Positions 58,001 to 64,000 of a stretch of DNA of 64,000 bases are shown here, in pieces. Within the stretch, counting starts at the first letter, position 1; every line of letters begins with the position of its first letter. The translations under genes were made by a program, and so were the position numbers. The DNA is from Andrena cerasifolii (Eukaryota > Arthropoda > Insecta > Hymenoptera > Andrenidae): NCBI RefSeq assembly GCF_050908995.1, contig NC_135130.1:3279001-3343000 (forward strand). Reading direction: 5' to 3'. The notes below the pieces were generated by a model. The model had not been told where the DNA came from. It did no database searches and worked only from the letters and a program-made list of their open reading frames with translations.

Positions 58001-61000
58001 AAACTTTTCTGGAAGAGTTAATAATGTTCTAGATCGCGCGTTGTACACACGGGAACGGGACTTTCGTGTTTCCGACTGACCGGTTTGCATGCGGTTCTGT
58101 TACATTACAATCGTGGACTGATCTTAGAATTTTAGGAAATTGGTTGTGTTAACTTACACTACGCCGTCGAGAAATTTGAATAGGATTAAGAGCCAAGAGG
58201 TGTGCGAGAAACATGTCGCCACACTCAAAATCCCGGTGACCAAATAACCGTAAGACATGATTTTCTTCCGACCAAACGTGTCGGTCATGAATCCCCAGAA
58301 AAATGAGGTGCTGATCATGCCTGAAAGCAATCGAATCTTCGATAACAGTTGCAGAGTCAAGAATCGAAGAGTCGTTATAGAAAACACTGTAAGTGCCAAA
58401 AATCAAATTTTATACTATTGTAGTACCATTGGCACGTAGAATATTTTCCAATGAAATTTATTTTTTAATTTTGACACTTACAGTGTTTTCAACAAGGACT
58501 CTTCAATTAATGTTTATGGATAACAGTAACACTAGTAGTAACTTGATAATGAGTAATGCATAAAATTAGTGATTACTAATTCCTAATTAATGAATGCTAA
58601 TTAAATAAGTGACGAGAAATTAGTAATTACCAAGTTATTATTATGCAGTAGTAATACTAGCATACGGTAACAGTAATTTATGGAGACTTTAAACTAACGT
58701 AAATACAACAGTCTCTTCAGTGTGCAGTGATATTACAAAATTTTTGGAAATATTTTTTTTATTTTTCGACGATTTTTCCGTTTCCATTACGTGTGTATTA
58801 CTTTCGAATGCCAATACTTTTATTATACTCCGCGCGAATTATTATTTCATGTTTTGTTTATGCAATATCATTCTGTGAACTCGTGTTCAAATATTTGTAC
58901 TTTATTTGAAAATTAAAGAAACATGACAGAAACAGGGTTTATCATTTGGATGTTGCAAGATCAAGAATTAAATAAGACCATTACATGATTGTTAAATATG
59001 TCGAATATAAGCAGAAAATCGATTTTAACACATTGCAAGCGGGAGACTGTGATCACAGTTAAAAGTGTTAAAATTACGTTAAGTATGATTACACTTGTAA
59101 TTCACAAGATTGAATTCTATATTCAAACCCGATTTAAAAAAAAAAACAAAGCCTCGTTTGAAAAAAGTTATTCCCCCATTTTGATTCCTTTTTGCACGAG
59201 GATTCATTTCGTCCAGAATTGTATCATATTTATTGTTGCACTATGCCAGTTCTTAGTCAGGTGCAACTTATTTTTTTTTTAAACGAAACACCAAATCAAA
59301 AAATATACTTCTACATATTCGACATTTTCCATGAAGAATCCCCTTCATTACGGTTCTACATATCATTAATAACGAACAACCCTGTGGGTATTACGCTGGG
59401 TTATAACAATGTAACTTACACGAATTACGTCAGTTATGTATAATATTATGACGCGAGAGATGAGTAATAGTTTACACAATTTCTCAAGGGCGGATTTTAA
59501 GATTTGGCGCCCCTATGCTAAGTCTGCCGCCCTGTCCATGAAATATCATTAAATATTTTCCCCTCCCCTCGTAAGTAGGCTGCAGCCTTTTTATTTTTTC
59601 ATCATAGCATACATTTTTGTTTTAAATTCAGATGTAGCGAATATAGTAATAACTCATATGTGAGTTGTCACATTGAATTAATTTTAAAATTGTCTTAACT
59701 CTTTTAAATTTTTTAATTAATTTTTTAATCTTTTAAATTTTTTAATTAAAAAATTTAAAAGAGTTGAGACAATTTTAAAATTAATTCAATATGACAACTC
59801 ACATATGAGTTATTACTAATTTGCTACATTTGAATTTAAATTAAAAAATTTAAAAGAGTTGTGACAATTTTAAAATTAATTCAGTATGACAACTCACATA
59901 TGAGTTATTACTAATTTGCTACAGTTGCATTTAAAACAAAAATGTATGCTATTATTGTCGATGAAAAAATAAAAAGTGACAGGCAAAAACATTTTACTAT
60001 CTTTTCAATTTCTTCCGCCCAAATTTGGCGCCCTAGGCTGCAGCCTACTTACAAGGGGAGGGCAGGGTATGGCAGACATCGATTTTGATGAGCCTTGGCA
60101 CGATGGATCTATGTCGAAAATAAATAAATATGTCTCCAAGCGTTTAAGCCAATAGCCCTTAATAATAGAGATATTTATATGTTAATTATTAAACATTTCA
60201 TGATGGCCATGGGGTTTTAGTGGATAAAAATTCCACACTACCCTAGCGCCCCGAGGGATTCCCATCTGGAGGCCCCGGGATGTCTTTTGAAGATTTCCCC
60301 AAGTTAAAAAAAAATATAAAAAAAATAATTTATAAATATAATTATTTTTTAACGTCTTCAGTTTAACGTGGGGAAATCTTCAAAAGACACCTCGACGCAT
60401 CCAGAGGAGACTCCCCCGAGGGCGCCAGGGAAGTTTAGGATTTTTACCCACTAAACTCCCACGGCCACCATGAAATGTTTAATAATTTACATATAACTAT
60501 CTTTATTATTAAAGCCTATTGGCTTAAACGCCCGGACACCTATTTACTTATTTCCGACATAGATCCATCGCGCCAAGGCTCACCAAAACCGTTGTCTACC
60601 ACACCATGTTCTCCCCTTGTTAGCCTATATACAAATCCGCCCCTCCAATTTCGACTTAGTGTTTAATAATGAATCACCCCGTTTCTGACCATATCTCAGC
60701 CTGTACCACAACCTGAGGAATGGAATAATAAAATTTCCCTAAAAGCAAATACCTAACAACTTCCACCCTTTTAAAAGGAACCTAAACCATCGCGCTAAAA
60801 ATGTCCCCCGCAATCGCGAGAGCTTTTCGTTCCGTCGAACTTAACATACACAGTCACCACGCGGTCGACTTAAAGAAATACAATAGTATATCTTTATTTA
60901 CCATGCTTGTACTCCTATAAATACATTGTCTAACGAACCCCGTGGCGCACACCGTGCTCTAACCAAACGCGAAGCGTACAGAGTGGGCTTTGACTCCCTT

Positions 61001-62569
61001 GACAGGCTTTAAGCTCAATCTGTAATTACAGTCGCGGTTACGTGATCGCCAATGCATGAATACAACCTGCGAATGTCATCGAGTTGAGTAGACCCTTGTC
61101 GAACATGCTCAGATTCAAGTCGCACTCCGCCGACGGTAGCACGTACGATATCGCTGAGGACGAGAAGATGCTGGCGAAACTAGCGGGCAGCACGGCCAGC
61201 AGCAATAAGAAATTGAACTTTCCATAACCTGGTGGGAAACGAATGTTGTATGTAACATGACACTTGTTTATGGCTGTCTCTCGCTTACGGTTGTCAGCGT
61301 CGTGACTCTGTGGACAAGTTTGATGGGGCACGATGATTTTTGTCGTTAGGCGCAACTGGGCTGCGTTTTGTCGTTAGGCCAGCGCACCTAACTGCTAGCT
61401 GGGGGCAATTATGACTAGCTGGAAGGGTTACACCTGAATGACTACTGCCTGCTGAGAACTGTTCGGAACCACTTGCTTGATTTTTATCAAACTCATATCT
61501 TGTGACGAATTTCATTCTCATTTGCAGTTCGTGATTAATTATTGCAATGTTATTTGTGTGAATGAAGTTTAACATCACAGGTCATATTTGCACGTCAATA
61601 AATAGTACTATTTAGCCTGAAGTTTAATTTGGAAAATAGATTTTAGTAAGTTGAACTAATTTGGGTCACTAAGTTTGTGTTTTGAAAGAATGATACTGTC
61701 TAGTATTGTATAGTACAAGAATTGTCACTGTATTTCATTTGTTATTTGGGATGGTTCGATTTTTATCTTTGGCTTTTTGTTTTATTAATTTGAAACCAGC
61801 TAAGTGATGACTTACACCCCACCCCCTAATTTCACGTGATCTGATATATATTATATATTTCACGTGATCTTATATATGTTATATATTTCACGTGATCTTA
61901 TATATATTATATATTTCACGTGATCTTATATATATTATATATTTCACGTGATCTTATAGATATTATATATTTCACGTGATCTTATATATATTATATATTT
62001 CACGTGATCTTATATATATTATATATTTCACGTGATCTTATATATATTATATATTTCACGTGATCTTATATATATTATATATTTCACGTGATCTTATATA
62101 TATTATATATTTCACGTGATCTTATATATATTATATATTTCACGTGATCTTATATATATTATATATTTCACGTGATCTTATATATATTATATATTTCACG
62201 TGATCTTACATATATATTATATATTTCACGTGATCTTATATATATTATATATTTCACGTGATCTTATATATATTATATATTTCACGTGATCTTATATATA
62301 TTATATATTTCACGTGATCTTATATATATATATTTTGATTGCATAAAAGTCCTCGACAGTGATGGTAAAAAGTGATCGATTTGGTGTGGAATGGCCCTTA
62401 TGTCCTCAATGGTGACGATCATTAGGTGCTCTGTTTCTAATGGATCATACTGTATGATTACATAAGCGAATTTCGTTACTACAGTTTACGAATCGTGTAT
62501 GCTTACCAGATTTTACTATTGCCCGTTCGAAATCAGCTGGTCCAGGATCTTCAGACTGTACATCTTTAC
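48972..62569 (-). CDS. SV2-like major facilitator transporter, 11 visible exons, N-terminus missing
   Basis: A 12-helix MFS protein of the insect synaptic-vesicle-glycoprotein-2-like group (SLC22/SV2 clade), membrane-embedded; its substrate is not deducible. Exons, minus strand: 62569-62507, 61228-61067, 58320-58158, 57308-57187, 57073-56829, 55535-55378, 52991-52799, 50930-50816, 50576-50417, 50336-50209, 49042-48972. All phases agree and total about 525 codons plus stop. Markers: ADFERAIVKSGYGKFNFLLL (typical SV2 N-terminal entry to helix 1), GFMTDTFGRKK (MFS motif A), SGPYAALMSYLAEVHNEAHR, FPESPRFLL (sugar-porter-like PESPR motif), NSIRLWMPQLF before helix 7, and VVNIIVDNFPTGLRTMAVS. The loop between helices 7 and 8 is short compared with vertebrate SV2A. 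The starting Met exon was not found and could lie above 62569 or beyond the window. Introns are rich in transposons and satellites. Confidence 0.92.
49738..50153. mobile_element. Foldback element in the last SV2-like intron
   Basis: The left end GTAGAGTAGTTCATCCGTAA is inverted at the right end (TTACCGATGAATTACTCTAC). The arms hold TTTAAACAAAAGTTGCATCTT and its inverse and GGGTGAATTCACCCCCT-like blocks. It ends about 55 bp from the exon at 50209. Confidence 0.78.
50209..50336 (-). CDS. SV2-like exon, helices 11-12
   Basis: Encodes TMAVSLTMMVGRLGAVIG, NLLFPVLFNLSC and GPFCMIGSASL. Donor TAG|GTAAAA. If not spliced, the frame would run on about 20 codons to a stop near 50153, giving a different C-terminus. 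Confidence 0.92.
50417..50576 (-). CDS. SV2-like exon, helices 9-10
   Basis: Encodes ATCFMIAAACCASLYWASS, SILGLCSVFVAMSSIGGACV and NIIVDNFPTGLR, the conserved helix 10 to 11 hinge. Acceptor TTTCAG, donor AAG|GTACAG. Confidence 0.93.
50816..50930 (-). CDS. SV2-like exon, helix 8
   Basis: Encodes AVLNSKVFINSIVIATTGV, then IGYTLAGSLITVVGKKKLI. Acceptor TTTCAG, donor TAG|GTAAGA. Confidence 0.92.
51130..51449. mobile_element. TTAA-bounded MITE, fuller copy of the 28400 family
   Basis: TTAGCCCTTGTACGGAATTT on the left and AAATTTCCGTATAAGGGTTA ending in TTAA at 51449 on the right. Shares the CACCCAATAT and TCGATTTTGGGTC blocks with 28400-28671 in opposite orientation. Confidence 0.75.
51480..52002. 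mobile_element. Tc1/mariner-like MITE
   Basis: TACACTAGCGGGCAAAAAGT and, inverted from the right end, TACAGTAGGGGTAAAGAAAG, both followed by AAGTTACCACTTTT. TA at both ends fits a Tc1/mariner target site. Internal arms pair CACAGTTAAAGTTGAATTTA with AAATTCAACTGTAACTGGG. Confidence 0.7.
52025..52322. mobile_element. Palindromic MITE family, copy 3
   Basis: GATAAAAATGAAATATATAA, TTTTAAATCATCAATTTTCT and GCGCGGAATGACCATTCTC correspond to positions in the 29244 element. Diverged. Confidence 0.5.
52799..52991 (-). CDS. SV2-like exon, helix 7 to luminal loop
   Basis: Encodes SNSIRLWMPQLFTMMEHF and a 45-residue Ser/Thr-rich loop ending AHECIP, the shortened luminal loop of SV2-like proteins. Acceptor TTATAG, donor CCG|GTATTA. 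Confidence 0.88.
53523..53958. mobile_element. hAT-type MITE with perfect 8-bp TSD in an SV2-like intron
   Basis: Flanked by GTAACAGC at 53515-53522 and 53959-53966. The termini are TAGGGGTTGCAAACCGGTAA and, inverted, TAGGGATTGCAAACCGGTAA. The middle (53640-53850) is a tandem array of an approximately 27-bp unit with TTACCGGTAAATTATGTATT. Confidence 0.93.
54430..55320. repeat. Satellite of about 150 bp, 6 tandem copies
   Basis: AACTGTAGTAGA recurs at about 54566, 54715, 54866, 55014 and 55165, giving a 148-151 bp period. Each unit contains AAAATCTTTGTTGAATCCAA and AAAGAGTCAGCATAAAA. The array lies about 55 bp past the SV2-like exon at 55378. Confidence 0.92.
55378..55535 (-). CDS. SV2-like exon, central loop and helix 7 start
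   Basis: Encodes IKDLEEEYSVEAL, then a basic/aromatic stretch RSCWQQIRPLF and IFKLIAIGLIQLGATIG. Acceptor TTTACAG. Donor AGG|GTCAGA is non-ideal but gives the right phase into SNSIRLW. Confidence 0.88.
56829..57073 (-). CDS. SV2-like exon, helices 5-6 and PESPR motif
   Basis: Encodes IAWLIIPQKWT, NSWRVFLAICALPEFLAAIA, FPESPRFLLLKGRKEEALE and the start of the central cytoplasmic loop. Acceptor CCCAG, donor CCA|GTAAGA, phase 0. Confidence 0.93.
57187..57308 (-). CDS. SV2-like exon, helices 4-5
   Basis: Encodes ISGPYAALMSYLAEVHNEAH, then RSRTYMWLGVFFSLGNISLP. Acceptor TTTACAG, donor CTT|GTAAGT. Confidence 0.92.
57453..57781. mobile_element. TA-flanked MITE with TACAGGGTG ends
   Basis: TACAGGGTGTCCC at 57453 and GCACCCTGTA ending at 57781. 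Arms share AAAAGTCCTTTACCGTTT and CTTCGTTCTCGAGAT. The GC-rich centre contains AGCTGAGCG / CGCTCAGCT. It is located in an SV2-like intron. Confidence 0.85.
58158..58320 (-). CDS. SV2-like exon, helices 2-3
   Basis: Encodes MISTSFFWGFMTDTFGRKK (MFS motif A between helices 2 and 3) then YLVTGILSVATCFS and LLILFKFLDGV. Acceptor TTTCAG, donor GTAAGT. Confidence 0.93.
58366..58504. repeat. Small inverted repeat in an SV2-like intron
   Basis: GAAGAGTCGTTATAGAAAAC at 58366 pairs with GTTTTCAACAAGGACTCTTC ending at 58504. The stem continues with ACTGTAAGTG. A likely MITE remnant. Confidence 0.65.
59486..60645. mobile_element. Large inverted-repeat element with two internal palindromes
   Basis: The ends GGGCGGATTTTAAG and, inverted, GGGGCGGATTTGTA. 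A first palindrome (59550-60055) has GTAGGCTGCAGCC / GGCTGCAGCCTAC and internal ATATGAGTTATTACTA duplications. A second (60061-60640) has AAATCTTCAAAAGACA and TGGATCTATGTCG with their inverses. Non-coding. Confidence 0.68.
61067..61228 (-). CDS. SV2-like exon, helix 1
   Basis: Encodes GYGKFNFLLLLAVLP, a membrane segment, AISYVLPSAECDL and DKGLLNSMTFAG. Acceptor CACCAG, donor GCAG|GTTGTA. The Leu/Ala/Ser-rich segment is the first transmembrane helix. Confidence 0.9.
61740..62400. mobile_element. Palindromic MITE family, copy 4, disrupted by a satellite
   Basis: TTGAAACCAGCTAAGTGATG, CACCCCCTAATTTCACGTGA and AAAAAGTGATCGATTTGGTG with GTGGAATGGCCC follow the order of the 29244 element. The 28-bp array sits at the position of TAATTTCACATAAATC in that element. 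The left end is not resolved. Confidence 0.6.
61833..62332. repeat. 28-bp satellite, 18 CACGTG units
   Basis: The unit TTTCACGTGATCTTATATAT plus ATTATATA is repeated almost perfectly. I count 18 CACGTG palindromes. Variants occur at units 1, 2 and near 61957 and 62208. It is located in an SV2-like intron. Confidence 0.95.
62507..62569 (-). CDS. SV2-like first visible exon, 5' boundary uncertain
   Basis: Encodes KDVQSEDPGPADFERAIVKS, then G split with the next exon. Donor CTG|GTAAGC is clear. The acceptor TTAAAG at 62570 is weak; an alternative AG lies six bases inside. Confidence 0.75.
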
Positions 62570-64000
62570 CTTTAATCAGAAGCACGAAATATTGTATTTT
62601 TAATATCCTTCTGCACTTACGTCACTTTTGGCTAATCGTACAATTTTGCTGGCCACAAATATAAAAGTATTCTTTTCCGTAAGCACATGTTGAAATTTGT
62701 TCACTACCATGTGGCTTATTTGAAAAAGATGTTTCAAATAATATATGAACGCAATTTTACTTAAATTATCGTGATGAAAGATCTTACATTTATTGAAAGA
62801 TATGTTCGAATTTTATTGTAGAAGTATATTGCTTTTTCTGATATTTATAATTATTAAAACCAGTAGCAGAGGGTATTCTAATATCTCAATATATCTTATT
62901 AAGTAATCCATTACAATTGTCGTGGCAATAAGTTACCTAGAAATATTTATTCCCCCACTCTTAATTTTATGTACCACGTAGGCACAATTTTCATATCAAT
63001 GTGATTGATAAAATGATTCGTACCCAACTTATTTTGGCCAAGACAGTGAGCTACACTGTATGTGTAATAATAAGAGAGGTACAAGTGATAACGCGTTTAT
63101 TCGAGTGATGCAATAAATATTTCCAGTAGGTACTGTATATCGTTCAAGCAAACTTTGCACTAAATTTGTATTGTACGATAACTCGTGCATGACTCAGAAA
63201 ACATATAGGCTGTGCAACAAAAGTAAACTCTAGAATTATTTTTTTACAAAGGTGTTCGAGTATTCGCAACCTTCGAAAAAGAACAAAGGAGACAAAATAA
63301 ATTCTTCGATACGTATTATAAAGAAATTATTCTCACGAGTACAAAATTGTCAATAGTCGATGTGCTACCACGTTATATCATTAGGAAGTAATTATATTTA
63401 TATACTAAATAGCATCTGTGATATAACTAGTGTCTAATTATGTTAGTACACATAGTAATACGTCTCCTGCAAGGACCCTGGCTACAAGTATTGACAATAT
63501 AATATTTTCAAAATTAAACTGCCACTCTAAAATCGAAATAAATATATTTCAACTCGTAGCATACAGCCAGCAAAATTTATATTGCGATAAAATTAAAAAA
63601 AAAGAAAGTTTTATATAACGTACATATAATTCGACTGCAGCTGAACATCGAAAGTATATCGGCGATTCTTTTAAACACCATCATTCACGCACTGTGCTTA
63701 ACAGAATTAATAGCTGCTATTAAACATTTGAAGTTCGTTAAGAAAGCAGGATTTATAACAAATCAAAATCAAATCTTTCATTGGTTTGTATAATTTAACG
63801 GTTTTAATTTTGTGTATTTTGTAAATCTGGTATTCTTTAAATATTCGTCTGGGAGGGGGTGGTATTCATAAATATTCGTCTATTTACTGTTCTCCATCTT
63901 TTCCATTTTTCGTATCCGATATATCAGGGTTTCCCAAACTGTTTCTGCAACGGGACACTTCGCAAACCCGGAAATTTTGACGGAACGCTTAGCTTATTTT
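62570..64000. other. Upstream of the visible SV2-like exons; a transposon end at the right edge
   Basis: No exon recognised. The missing SV2-like 5' exon or promoter may lie here or beyond. CAGGGTTTCCCAAACTG near 63925 resembles the left terminus of a hAT element that runs off the window. Confidence 0.4.

Overview
The window is AT-rich animal nuclear DNA with large introns and many small inverted-repeat transposons. The protein-coding exons read as insect orthologues, so the source is an insect. Hymenoptera is plausible but is not proven by the sequence. A GT-rich mitochondrial ND5 fragment sits in the second large intron of the first gene. There are no bacterial-style operons, CRISPR arrays, rRNA genes or convincing tRNA genes.

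Three spliced genes account for all the coding sequence I can support. (1) tailup/Islet (tup), plus strand, enters from the left edge or from an unseen 5' exon. Five exons are visible at 1511-1697, 14053-14357, 27582-27883, 28812-29018 and 30661-30897, encoding LIM1, LIM2, the homeodomain, the Islet-specific YQPPWK region and a Gly/Pro-rich plus acidic tail. Reading phases join exactly at every junction. (2) Sorting nexin 4 (SNX4), minus strand, 45596 to 41546, has ten exons that join into a complete 421-residue PX-BAR protein. (3) A synaptic-vesicle-glycoprotein-2-like (SV2-like) major facilitator transporter, minus strand, has eleven visible exons from 62569 to 48972. Only its extreme N-terminus is missing. 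tup and SNX4 converge tail to tail. SNX4 lies downstream of the SV2-like gene on the same strand. They look like unrelated neighbours (a neuronal and cardiac selector transcription factor, an endosomal recycling factor and a vesicle-type transporter), not a pathway cluster.

The rest is introns and intergenic DNA full of non-autonomous DNA transposons. At least six hAT-type elements have recognisable 8-bp target-site duplications, including one hAT nested inside another (6423-7936). Several elements are bounded by TTAA in piggyBac style. Foldback and mariner-like elements are also present, as is a 2.7-kb inverted-repeat element at 38685-41349 carrying several younger insertions. Multi-copy families recur inside the window (27961/39748, 32592/34734, 28400/51130, 29244/47140/52025/61740, 14470/20668). 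Several tandem arrays lie inside such elements and appear to have expanded from their internal sequence: 22 bp at 4709, (TGCTA)n at 24430, about 27 bp at 53640 and a 28-bp CACGTG array at 61833. I did not find a new multi-gene system. The most notable items are the transposon nesting, the transposon-born satellites, an 18-copy E-box array in the SV2-like gene, a pair of homologous hairpins at 47959-48425 and an inverted duplication at the edge of the ND5 insertion.
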